Notes under the pieces: generated by a model
Told to the model about the DNA's origin: nothing
Seen by the model: only the letters and a program-made list of their open reading frames with translations
The model's database searches: none
Source of the DNA: Alphaproteobacteria bacterium
GTDB lineage: Bacteria > Pseudomonadota > Alphaproteobacteria > Rhodobacterales > Rhodobacteraceae
NCBI GenBank assembly: GCA_030427405.1
Contig: JAUHXK010000009.1
Span: forward strand, 124,001-188,000
Reading direction: 5' to 3'
DNA: 64,000 bases
Program-made: the position numbers and the translations under genes
In this document: positions 56,719-64,000 of the stretch, one piece after another
How the letters are laid out: every line of letters begins with the position of its first letter
Numbering within the stretch: the first letter of the stretch is position 1

Positions 56719-57810
56719 TTAATCGCTCGGGGGCTGTTTGAAAACAGCCTTTTTAAGTGCCTCTACGTCGCGGGCAATACGCGGCAGGCGGCGCTGTGCC
56801 TTGTACATGTCGGTATGGCTTTCCATTTTGACGGCCGGATAGCCCATGATCACGCGTCCGGCGGGCACATTGGACAGGATTTTGGTCCCCCCGCCAGAGA
56901 TGGCCCCATCGCCGATGAAAATATTGTCGACGACACCGGTTTGGCCACCAAGAACAACATTGTTGCCGATCTCGACCGATCCGGAAACGCCGGTCTGTCC
57001 GCACAGCAGGCAATCGCGCCCGACGCGCGTGTTGTGTCCGACATGAACAAGGTTATCCAGTTTGGTGCCGCTTCCGATGACCGTATTGCGGATCGTCCCA
57101 TTGTCGATGGTGCAATTTGAACCAAGCTCGACGTCGTCGCCGATTTCGACGGCGCCAAGCGAATGGATGCGCAGCCAGCTTTGTGCCTTGGCGTCGCCCT
57201 TGTCGCCCATGGTCTTGCGCACATTCTCAACGTCCGAGACCTCGGGGGTGACAAAGCTGAACCCATCGCCGCCAATCCGCGCGCCGGGTTGGGCGATGAA
57301 ACGGTCTCCGATCCGGGCGCGGGCGCCGATGCTGACCATTTCGCGCAGCAGCGCGTTTTCGCCAAGGCTGGCATCCATGCCCACAACACAATGGGCACCC
57401 AGAACCGAGCCCGCGCCAATCCGGGCGCGCGGGCCGATCACGCAGAGCGGCCCGATCGAAACATCGTCGCCGATTTCGGCCGTCGGATCGACCACCGCAG
57501 AGGGATGCACCCCAGGTTCAACGCCCTGCCCCCGGTCCAGCATCGCAGTGATACCTGCCATCGCCATGCGCGGACGCGGTACGAAAATTGCGGCCTCCAA
57601 CCCAAGTTCCTTCCAGTCGGCGCCTTCCCAGACGACAGCCGCGCGGGCCGTACCCTGCGCCAAAGCCTGAGCATATTTTGGGGACATCGCCATGGCCAGG
57701 TCAGTTGGCCCGGCATCCCCCGGCTCGGCCGCGCGCAGGATTGTCAGGCCTGTGCTTCCTTCGGCCGACGCGCCCAAGGCGTCGGCAATCTGCTTTACGG
57801 TAAACTGCAT
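56719..57810 (-). CDS. UDP-3-O-acylglucosamine N-acyltransferase-like (LpxD family)
   Basis: 363 aa. N-terminal domain (1-~100), then about 20 hexapeptide repeats of a left-handed beta-helix (IGDDVSIGPLCVIGPRARIG), then a C-terminal helix ending. The catalytic His lies in NLVHVGHNTRVGRDCLL, as in LpxD. Usual LpxD sits with bamA-fabZ-lpxA; here it is paired with an ACP and a KAS, so it may use a special acyl-ACP donor. It could be the only LpxD or a paralogue; the window cannot tell. Confidence 0.9.
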   Translation of the reverse strand: MQFTVKQIADALGASAEGSTGLTILRAAEPGDAGPTDLAMAMSPKYAQALAQGTARAAVVWEGADWKELGLEAAIFVPRPRMAMAGITAMLDRGQGVEPGVHPSAVVDPTAEIGDDVSIGPLCVIGPRARIGAGSVLGAHCVVGMDASLGENALLREMVSIGARARIGDRFIAQPGARIGGDGFSFVTPEVSDVENVRKTMGDKGDAKAQSWLRIHSLGAVEIGDDVELGSNCTIDNGTIRNTVIGSGTKLDNLVHVGHNTRVGRDCLLCGQTGVSGSVEIGNNVVLGGQTGVVDNIFIGDGAISGGGTKILSNVPAGRVIMGYPAVKMESHTDMYKAQRRLPRIARDVEALKKAVFKQPPSD

Positions 57811-57846
57811 GTCGGGCTTCCTTGTCGCAGGACGTGGGCCCAGTGA

Positions 57847-59457
57847 TTACCCCTGAACGTCCGGCAGGGCCACCCCTGCCTTTTGCAGGGCGGCCCAAAT
57901 CTTGCGATCTCTTTCATAGACGTCGCGCCGGTATTGCACATCGCCCTTGGGGCCGACATATGCGGTCCGATAGATCAGGTGAACCGGAACCGGCTTGTCC
58001 AGTTCAACCTTGGTTTCCTTGCCCGAGTTCAGAACGCGGTGAAAGAACGCCTTTGGGTCTTCTTCCTGAAGGGCAAGCAACGCATAGGCAAACTCAAAGG
58101 GCTGAGCCAGGCGGATACAGCCGTGCGAAAAGGCGCGGACCTCGCGGGCAAACAGACTTTTCTGAGGCGTATCATGCAGATAGATGTTGTACTTGTTGGG
58201 GAACATGAACTTTACCAGCCCAAGCGCATTGCTTTTGCCCGGCGGCTGCCGCATCGCAAAGGGAAAGCTTCGCGCGCTGAACTGGCTGAAATCCACGGCG
58301 CCCCGGTTCACCTGACGGCCACGCCGGTCGGTGATCTCAAGATGCCGAACCGCGTTCGGGTTCGCGCGCAGTTTCGGAAGATATTCTTTGGTGATGATGG
58401 AACGCGGGACATACCAGCTGGGGTTGATGACCATATGTTCCATCTGGTCCGAAAACTCGGGGCTGCGGCGGTCATGGGTGTTCTTGCCGATCACGGCGCG
58501 GGTCTCGAATGTCACCTGGCCTTCGTCCACGATCTTGGCCGAGAAATCGGCCTGGTTGACCAGAACATGCCGCGCGCCGCGCTGGCGCGGCAACCACCGT
58601 TCGCGTTCCAGCGCGACCATGACCGATTTCAGACGGTCGCTGACGGGTCGGTTAATCTCGGCAATGGTTCCTTTTCCGGCCACACCATCGGGTTCCAGCC
58701 CGTGCCCCTGCTGAAAACTCTGGACCGCTGATTTCAATGCGTCATCATATGTGGGGCTGGCGGTCGGCGCCATATAACCCATGCGAACCAAGCGGTTACG
58801 CAGCTTTATGACACTTGGTCCGTTGTCGCCGAATTCCAGCTTGCTGGCCGGCACTGTCGGACCCCAACCGCCAGCGGCCATCAGGTTTTCCAATGCGAGC
58901 TTCTGCTTGAGCAGCGCGGTATATTGCAGGGACGCAGGCGCAAGGTCGCGGATATAGGCTCCATCGTCCGACGCAACCAGCGCGCCCAGGTGGTCAGAGG
59001 CAGTCTGACGCTCGACCTGGCGCACCAAACCTGCGTCAATGTCGGAGGGACGCAGGATGCCAGTCTGAACATCATCTGCATATTTCAGGAAAAGGCGGCT
59101 GAGTTCGGCCTCGACAAGACCCAGGTCGCGCACCGAACCGACCTGATCCATCTTATTCAAAATCGTCTGAACGTCATACCGGGCCTCGGGCAGACCATGT
59201 ACATTGGTTGCCGATAGCGCCGCAATCAGCGCGGCACGGCGCGCCGCATGCTGTTCGGTATCTCCGACCCAAACGGGTTGAAACGCCGTTTCGCGATAAA
59301 ATGCCGCCAGATTTGGAAGGGTCGCGACCTTTTCTGCCACCGCCATTTGAAACGCGGTGCTTGGCGCGGCCGGCGTTTCAGCCCGCGCAAGGCTGGCGGA
59401 AACGGCCAGGCATGCCGCGAGGATCAAACAGGTAGGCTTGGAAAAAACAGACGTCAT
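57847..59457 (-). CDS. L,D-transpeptidase (YcbB-like) with peptidoglycan-binding domain
   Basis: 536 aa. Signal peptide MTSVFSKPTCLILAACLAVS ends near ARA. A YcbB-type N-terminal region is followed by a peptidoglycan-binding domain (VIKLRNRLVRMGYMAPTASP, QSFQQGHGLEPDGVAGKGTI). The YkuD L,D-transpeptidase domain has catalytic Cys ~447 in FSHGCIRLAQP. It makes 3-3 cross-links or attaches proteins to the wall. The track start is 84 codons earlier. Transcribed in the same direction as the LpxD-ACP-KAS genes, 36 bases upstream, so probably one operon. Confidence 0.93.
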   Translation of the reverse strand: MTSVFSKPTCLILAACLAVSASLARAETPAAPSTAFQMAVAEKVATLPNLAAFYRETAFQPVWVGDTEQHAARRAALIAALSATNVHGLPEARYDVQTILNKMDQVGSVRDLGLVEAELSRLFLKYADDVQTGILRPSDIDAGLVRQVERQTASDHLGALVASDDGAYIRDLAPASLQYTALLKQKLALENLMAAGGWGPTVPASKLEFGDNGPSVIKLRNRLVRMGYMAPTASPTYDDALKSAVQSFQQGHGLEPDGVAGKGTIAEINRPVSDRLKSVMVALERERWLPRQRGARHVLVNQADFSAKIVDEGQVTFETRAVIGKNTHDRRSPEFSDQMEHMVINPSWYVPRSIITKEYLPKLRANPNAVRHLEITDRRGRQVNRGAVDFSQFSARSFPFAMRQPPGKSNALGLVKFMFPNKYNIYLHDTPQKSLFAREVRAFSHGCIRLAQPFEFAYALLALQEEDPKAFFHRVLNSGKETKVELDKPVPVHLIYRTAYVGPKGDVQYRRDVYERDRKIWAALQKAGVALPDVQG

Positions 59458-59811
59458 GGGATGGCCTTGGCACTTCAATAACTTACAAAACAGCGCATTG
59501 CGCCGAACAAATATGGTTGGGACAACAGGGTCTTGTCCATTCACAATATCATCAGATCGCCGCATCTTTGGGGTCCTGATGCGCGTTTGCATCGCAGCGC
59601 CTGTCACCCGCCGGTTTGCGCGTTTTATAAGCCGCCCTGTGTCAATTGCGCAAAAAATTGCCGAAATTTCCCCCTTGAAAACATGAATACCAAAGACTTC
59701 TTGGCGCACGAATCCGTCTGTGCAATAAGTTCCGCATCTGGGATGGGAAAAAATTAAGACAGCGCGCGTAACATCGTGCGCAGGCAGGAACAGTACGGGA
59801 CGAAACAGAAA
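59458..59811. other. 354-bp divergent intergenic region between the L,D-transpeptidase and DUF882 genes
   Basis: Holds the promoters of both genes; no convincing small gene or structured RNA seen. The only short ORF (MNTKDFLAHE..., 24 codons near 59683) has no supporting features. Confidence 0.5.
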
Positions 59812-60381
59812 ATGACCAAGAGCAGTACATCGGGCATGACCCGGCGTGCCCTATTGGGCGCATTCGCCGCGACAGCAGTCGCAGCAGCACCGACTTATTC
59901 CAATGCAGCAGGGTTCCTTCGCGGGGGTGGCGATATTCGCCGTATTCGCATGTATTCGGGCCGCACCGGTGAACGGATCGACATGATCTATTGGGTGGAT
60001 GGCAAATACATCAAGGACGCCGTGAAGGAAGTGAACCACTTCATGCGCGACTGGCGCACGGATCAGTCCAAGTCCATGGACCTGCGCACGCTGGACATCA
60101 TGGCCGCATCGCACAACCTTCTGGACGTGAACGAACCCTACATGTTGCTTTCGGGTTACCGGTCGCCGAAGACCAACGCGATGCTGCGGTCCCGGTCGCG
60201 CGGTGTGGCGAAGAACTCGCTTCACATGAAAGGTCAGGCAGCCGATTTGCGCCTGTCGTCCCGCTCGGTCTCGCAAATGGCCAAGGCGGCGATGTCCTGC
60301 CGTGCAGGCGGTGTGGGGCAATACTACCGCTCCAACTTCGTCCACATGGATTGCGGCGTGGTCCGCAGTTGGCGCGGATAA
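59812..60381 (+). CDS. Tat-exported DUF882/M15-type peptidase-like protein (YcbK-like)
   Basis: 189 aa. A twin-arginine signal (TRRALLGAFAATAVAAAPTY) precedes an M15/VanY-like fold. Zinc ligands look intact: LHMKGQAADLRL (His, Asp) and NFVHMDCGVVRSW (His), with SGYRSPKTN before. YcbK-like proteins are peptidoglycan amidase/endopeptidase relatives. The neighbour is a divergent L,D-transpeptidase, so a cell-wall remodelling role is likely (inference). ATG 59812 is chosen over the track start 12 codons upstream because it leads directly into the Tat signal. Confidence 0.9.
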   Translation: MTKSSTSGMTRRALLGAFAATAVAAAPTYSNAAGFLRGGGDIRRIRMYSGRTGERIDMIYWVDGKYIKDAVKEVNHFMRDWRTDQSKSMDLRTLDIMAASHNLLDVNEPYMLLSGYRSPKTNAMLRSRSRGVAKNSLHMKGQAADLRLSSRSVSQMAKAAMSCRAGGVGQYYRSNFVHMDCGVVRSWRG

Positions 60382-60411
60382 GACCACTACAAACCGTTTC
60401 GTTATTTGTTC

Positions 60412-60447
60412 GAGCGCGCGCCCGTCCGGGGCGTTGGCGCTCTTTTT
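60412..60447 (+). terminator. Intrinsic terminator after the DUF882 gene
   Basis: GAGCGC / GCGCTC outer and CGCCC / GGGCG inner stems, followed by a T5 run. Confidence 0.75.
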
Positions 60448-60564
60448 GTTTTGGGTTTGCAAAATAATCGCGTTCGACCCGCACACTTTTTGGGTGCACT
60501 TGGGCCGTGGCCCCAAAGGCGCAAATCTGCGCCCGTGCCTCTGAACTTGAACTGTTACGGAAAA

Positions 60565-60641
<77 letters not shown>

Positions 60642-60716
60642 CTGAGCCGTTAGCTAACCTTGTTCCGAACCGGGCGCAACTGGAAATCAGCGTTTTGACC
60701 CCGGTTCAGCGCGACG

Positions 60717-61943
60717 TTATGCAAACAGATCATGCGCCAGTTCCAATGCGTCGATCAGCGTATCGACCTCGGACCTGGTGTTATAAAGACCAAAGCTGGC
60801 GCGGCAGGTCGCCGTCACCCCAAGGAGGTCCATCAGCGGGCCTGCACAATGGTGCCCGGCGCGGACGGCGACACCTTTCTTGTCCAGAATCGTTGAAACG
60901 TCATGGGCGTGCCCTGCCCCATCAAGCGTAAAGCTGAAGATCGCCGCCTTGTTGGCGGTGGTGCCCTGAACCTGCAACCAGTTCAGGCCGGACAGCCGTT
61001 GCATCGCGTAATCCCGCAGGTCGGCCTCGTGATTGGCAATCTCGGCCATGCCCAGATCCATCATGTAATCCAGTGCCACCCCCAGACCGATGGTCTGGAC
61101 GATACCGGGGGTTCCGGCCTCGAACTTCATTGGCGGATCATTATAGATGACCTGATCCTTCGAGACCTCTTTGATCATGTCGCCGCCGCCGATAAAGGGG
61201 CGCATCTCGGCCATGCGTTCCGATTTGATAAAGATCGCGCCCGAACCGGACGGCCCATACAGCTTGTGCCCGGTGATGGCATAGAAATCGCACCCGATAT
61301 CCGGAACATCGACCGGCATGTGGACTGCGCCCTGGCTGCCATCGACCAGAACCGGAACGCCCTTGGCATGGGCGCCTTCGGTGATCGCCTTGACGTCAAC
61401 CACTGTGCCCAGAACGTTCGAACAATGGGTGACTGCCACCAGTTTGGTTCTCGGACTGATGGCATCGATTACGGCTTGCGGGTCCAGCGCCCCCTGGGCG
61501 TCGACATCAACCCATTTCAGAACAACGCCCTGCCGTTCCCTGAGGAAATGCCACGGCACGATATTGGCGTGGTGTTCCATCACGCTCAGCACGATCTCGT
61601 CGCCGGCCTGCAGGCGCGGCATAGCCCAGCCATAGGCGACCAGGTTGATCCCTTCGGTCGTGCCAGAGTTCAGGACAATTTCATCCTCATCCGCCACGCC
61701 CAGAAACCGCGCCACCGTGCCGCGCACGGATTCGTATTTCTCGGTCGCCAGGTTGGACAGGTAATGCAGCCCGCGATGGACGTTGGAATATTCCTGAGCA
61801 TAGGCCTGCGTCACCGCATCGATCACCACCTGCGGCTTTTGCGCGGATGCCCCGTTATCGAGATAGGTCAGCGGCTTGCCGTTCACCTCTCGCGACAGGA
61901 TAGGGAAATCATCGCGGATTTTCTGAACATCGTACATCTGCAT
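60717..61943 (-). CDS. sufS: Cysteine desulfurase SufS
   Basis: 408 aa PLP enzyme that takes sulfur from cysteine for Fe-S clusters. The PLP Lys lies in AITGHKLYGPSGSGA and the catalytic Cys in RAGHHCAGPLMDLLG; NGKPLTYLDNGASAQKPQVV is the start block. ATG 61943 or 61937 are the likely starts; the track ORF extends seven codons upstream. Last gene of a suf operon; two YIP1-type membrane genes separate it from sufD. Confidence 0.96.
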   Translation of the reverse strand: MQMYDVQKIRDDFPILSREVNGKPLTYLDNGASAQKPQVVIDAVTQAYAQEYSNVHRGLHYLSNLATEKYESVRGTVARFLGVADEDEIVLNSGTTEGINLVAYGWAMPRLQAGDEIVLSVMEHHANIVPWHFLRERQGVVLKWVDVDAQGALDPQAVIDAISPRTKLVAVTHCSNVLGTVVDVKAITEGAHAKGVPVLVDGSQGAVHMPVDVPDIGCDFYAITGHKLYGPSGSGAIFIKSERMAEMRPFIGGGDMIKEVSKDQVIYNDPPMKFEAGTPGIVQTIGLGVALDYMMDLGMAEIANHEADLRDYAMQRLSGLNWLQVQGTTANKAAIFSFTLDGAGHAHDVSTILDKKGVAVRAGHHCAGPLMDLLGVTATCRASFGLYNTRSEVDTLIDALELAHDLFA

Positions 61944-61950
61944 CAATTCT

Positions 61951-62517
61951 CTATACGGGCCCAATCAGGGACAGTGCGAGGACAAAGGGGACGGCCACAA
62001 CACCAGACAGGAACATCACCAGAACCGATCGCCCCAGTGACCCGAAACGATGGGCCTGATCCAGGAAATGGGCGGTGATGTAAAGGCTTAACAGGATTGT
62101 GGCCAAGACCAGCGGAAAGGCAAGATCAGGCGCAATGATCATGATCAGCAGGCTCAGCAGTTGCGCCGCGACCTGCAGAAGTTGCAACCAGATGACAAGG
62201 ATCATGATGTCATCAAAGGACGCAGCACCGCCCAGGAAACGCCCGACATAGAAGAACGTCGCGATGCTCAGCATCAGGGCCGCCGCGGCAGTCGCCAGGT
62301 ATTGGGGCGCCGAAAGCACCAAGGTCTGCATGGCAGGGTCTTCGACCGGTATCAGCGTATCCGATGTCAGCTGAACCATGGTTGCAAGGATGATGGTCAG
62401 GAAAAACACCAGCCACAACACATCGCGGCCCGGATTGCGCGCCATCAGATGGCGGGCGGCCTCGGCCGGATCGCGCAGTGTCAGACCCGTCAGCTTTCCC
62501 AGATAGGCCGCGTTCAT
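61951..62517 (-). CDS. YIP1-family membrane protein (suf operon)
   Basis: 188 aa with about five transmembrane helices, e.g. VLWLVFFLTIILATMVQLTS, YLATAAAALMLSIATFFYVG. RDPAEAARHLMARNPGRDVL at the N-terminus is typical of YIP1-domain proteins in alphaproteobacteria. Stop is 7 bases before sufS; start overlaps the stop of the next YIP1 gene. Function unknown. Confidence 0.85.
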   Translation of the reverse strand: MNAAYLGKLTGLTLRDPAEAARHLMARNPGRDVLWLVFFLTIILATMVQLTSDTLIPVEDPAMQTLVLSAPQYLATAAAALMLSIATFFYVGRFLGGAASFDDIMILVIWLQLLQVAAQLLSLLIMIIAPDLAFPLVLATILLSLYITAHFLDQAHRFGSLGRSVLVMFLSGVVAVPFVLALSLIGPV

Positions 62518-62999
62518 CCTGTTGCCCCCTGGGCCTGTCGGATGCCGGACGCCCAGAACCAGGCGAATACGGCGACCCAGGTCAGCCCCGCAAGCGTCAG
62601 TGCAGGTCCCGGACCGATGAACCCGGCAACCAGCCCGTTCAGCAAGACCAGTGGCGTCGAGGCCAGCAAGGCCCAGAACAACGCCAGCCGCGCGCCATAA
62701 GATGTGCCCTTGCCGCCAAAAAGCCTGGCGCCAAGATGCGTGATCCAGGCGACCAGGTACAATAGCAGCGGCAGGATGATGACCGATCCCAAAAGTGCGC
62801 CGCCCATCAACATGTTCAGGTCTTCACCGTCCAAATGCGCCTGCCGTGCAAGTCGGGGCAATTGCGCGATGAACCCGACGCCGCAAAACGCCATGACAAA
62901 GGCCAGCGCGCGATCTTCGCGCGGCCCCATATCCAACAGGCGCCGCACGACGCGGCCCGGTCCACGATACGTGGCCACGATATCGGCGGTCACAGGCAT
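62514..62999 (-). CDS. YIP1-family membrane protein (second, suf operon)
   Basis: 161 aa with about four helices (VMAFCGVGFIAQLPRLARQA, GALLGSVIILPLLLYLVAWI). GPREDRALAFVMAFCG fits a YIP1-type start. Its ATG shares one base with the sufD stop (TAATG), so it is translated with SufD. With its downstream relative it forms a pair inside the suf operon. Confidence 0.82.
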   Translation of the reverse strand: MPVTADIVATYRGPGRVVRRLLDMGPREDRALAFVMAFCGVGFIAQLPRLARQAHLDGEDLNMLMGGALLGSVIILPLLLYLVAWITHLGARLFGGKGTSYGARLALFWALLASTPLVLLNGLVAGFIGPGPALTLAGLTWVAVFAWFWASGIRQAQGATG

Positions 63000-64000
63000 T
63001 AGCTGCGCCGCGCCAGCCAGCCTTCCAGACGGGTCACGATATCCGACGCCAGCGACTGATCCTCGATCTCGTCCACGGCTTCGGCCAGGAAGGCCAGCGT
63101 CAGCATATTGGTCGCTTCCTTCACCGGAACCCCGCGCGAGCGCAGGTAGAACAAGGCGGTGTCGTCAATCGCACCCGAGGTTGACCCGTGCGAGCAGGCA
63201 ACGTCATCGGCATAGATCTCAAGCTCGGGCTTGGCGAGGAACTGGCTGTCGTCATCCAAAAGCAAGGACTGGCTGATCTGATAACCGTCGGTTTTTTGAG
63301 CGCCCGCCTTGACCAGGATTTTACCCTGGAACACCCCGGTCGCGCCGTTGCGCAGAACCTTCTTGAAGACCTGGCGGCTTTCGCAATTCACGGCGTCATG
63401 GGTGATGAAAACCGTGTCGTCGTGGTGAAAATCACCGTCCCCGACACAGGCACCGGCCACATGTGCCACGGCATCGTCGCCGGTCAACTCGACCACCTGC
63501 TCGTTGCGGGTCAGCACGCCGTTTACCGTCAGGGTAAAGGACTTATAGACCGAAGCGGCCCCAAGACGGGTAAACATATGGGTTGCGGCACGACGCTGGT
63601 GATCGCGGCCCTGGGCCCGAACGTGATGCAGGACGCCGCCATCGGCCACGTCAATTTCCATGCATTTGTTGAACCGCGATGCGGCCGGGCCGTTTTCCAG
63701 AATGGTGACCTCTGCCCCGCTTTCGACGCGGATGATGTGGTGCAACATCGCGTCCGATGTTTCCGAACCGTGGCGGTAGATCAAACTGATGGGCCGGCTT
63801 GGTTTGCCGGTGACATGAATTGCAACCCCATCACGCGCAAAGGCCGTATTCAACGCGGCCAAGGGGCGCTGAACCGGCTGCTGCCCGCGCGCTTCCAACA
63901 CGCCGTACAGTTCTTTGGCCCAGTGGATATCCTTGCAGCAAATGTCTTCGATCCGGTCGATCGTGACGCCTTCCATCGACAAATCGTCGGACGCATCCGC
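62999..64000 (-). CDS. sufD: Fe-S cluster assembly protein SufD, N-terminus cut off by window edge
   Basis: About 333 aa visible; the frame stays open past the track start (63982) to the window edge, and the usual length is about 425, so the start lies outside. TGAFQGKILV-type region reads TGVFQGKILVKAGAQKTDGY, with QISQSLLLDDDSQFLAKPEL and VACSHGSTSGAIDDTALFYL, the SufD beta-helix and C-terminal blocks. SufD joins SufB and SufC to build Fe-S clusters. Part of a suf operon with two YIP1 genes and sufS. Confidence 0.94.
   Translation of the reverse strand, partial: ADASDDLSMEGVTIDRIEDICCKDIHWAKELYGVLEARGQQPVQRPLAALNTAFARDGVAIHVTGKPSRPISLIYRHGSETSDAMLHHIIRVESGAEVTILENGPAASRFNKCMEIDVADGGVLHHVRAQGRDHQRRAATHMFTRLGAASVYKSFTLTVNGVLTRNEQVVELTGDDAVAHVAGACVGDGDFHHDDTVFITHDAVNCESRQVFKKVLRNGATGVFQGKILVKAGAQKTDGYQISQSLLLDDDSQFLAKPELEIYADDVACSHGSTSGAIDDTALFYLRSRGVPVKEATNMLTLAFLAEAVDEIEDQSLASDIVTRLEGWLARRS

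Noticed and set aside
59683-59757. 24-codon ORF MNTKDFLAHE... in the LDT/DUF882 gap
   Set aside because: Too short, no SD, no hydrophobic or conserved pattern.

Overview
The window is a chromosomal segment of an alphaproteobacterium, most likely a marine Rhodobacterales / Roseobacter-group member. The basis is high GC, ribosomal protein L21 with a C-terminal extension, a ChpT phosphotransferase, OlsB/OlsA ornithine-lipid genes, a phoR-pstSCAB-phoU-phoB locus, several branched-chain-type ABC systems, an autoinducer-type LuxR solo, class II DAHP synthase and a suf operon carrying YIP1 genes. No rRNA, IS element, prophage, CRISPR array or origin was seen. Genus-level placement is inference. Many ORF-track starts were moved to downstream codons with better Shine-Dalgarno sites. 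The first and last genes run off the window.

Layout. 1-9.0 kb (minus strand): a truncated SGNH hydrolase; a livH-M-G-F uptake operon with an acyl-CoA ligase and its binding protein; a zinc-type quinone oxidoreductase. 9.0-13.6 kb: an Ala-rich membrane-anchored protein, tRNA-Ser(CGA), two overlapping DUF2059 exported proteins, then rplU-rpmA, an unlisted 52-aa membrane protein and a GNAT enzyme. 13.6-21.5 kb (mostly plus): obgE-proB-proA, divergent chpT / DUF3553, olsB-olsA, rpsB-tsf. 21.5-30.9 kb: aroQ-luxR (overlapping), then acyl-CoA and redox genes (quinone oxidoreductases, SDRs, an APH-like kinase, serine hydrolase, TesB, glutaryl-CoA dehydrogenase) with a divergent LysR regulator. 31.8-41.4 kb (minus): yicC-gmk-gamma carbonic anhydrase-phoR, a three-repeat Pho box, pstS-pstC-pstA-pstB-phoU-phoB. 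41.5-46.5 kb: a PAS protein behind a perfect CtrA-type site, class II DAHP synthase, GlxA-type regulator, GNAT, PQQ-type sugar dehydrogenase. 46.7-52.0 kb (plus): a second complete branched-chain-type ABC operon. 52-60.4 kb: a small lipoprotein, HerA-like ATPase, a 471-bp gap with two orphan intrinsic terminators (small-RNA candidates), an IalB-family protein, a KAS-ACP-LpxD acyl cluster, a YcbB-like L,D-transpeptidase and a Tat-exported DUF882/M15-like protein. 60.5-64 kb: tRNA-Arg(CCG) and the 3' half of a suf operon (sufD, two YIP1 genes, sufS).

How they fit together. Most of the window is core housekeeping (translation, proline and aromatic synthesis, phosphate response, Fe-S assembly, envelope). 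The least explained parts are the KAS-ACP-LpxD unit beside cell-wall enzymes, the LuxR solo coupled to aroQ, the intergenic small-RNA candidates near 54.2 kb, the CtrA-type sites near chpT and upstream of the PAS gene, the L21 helix-hairpin-helix extension and the tiny membrane protein overlapping the GNAT gene. I saw no clear defence or mobile system.
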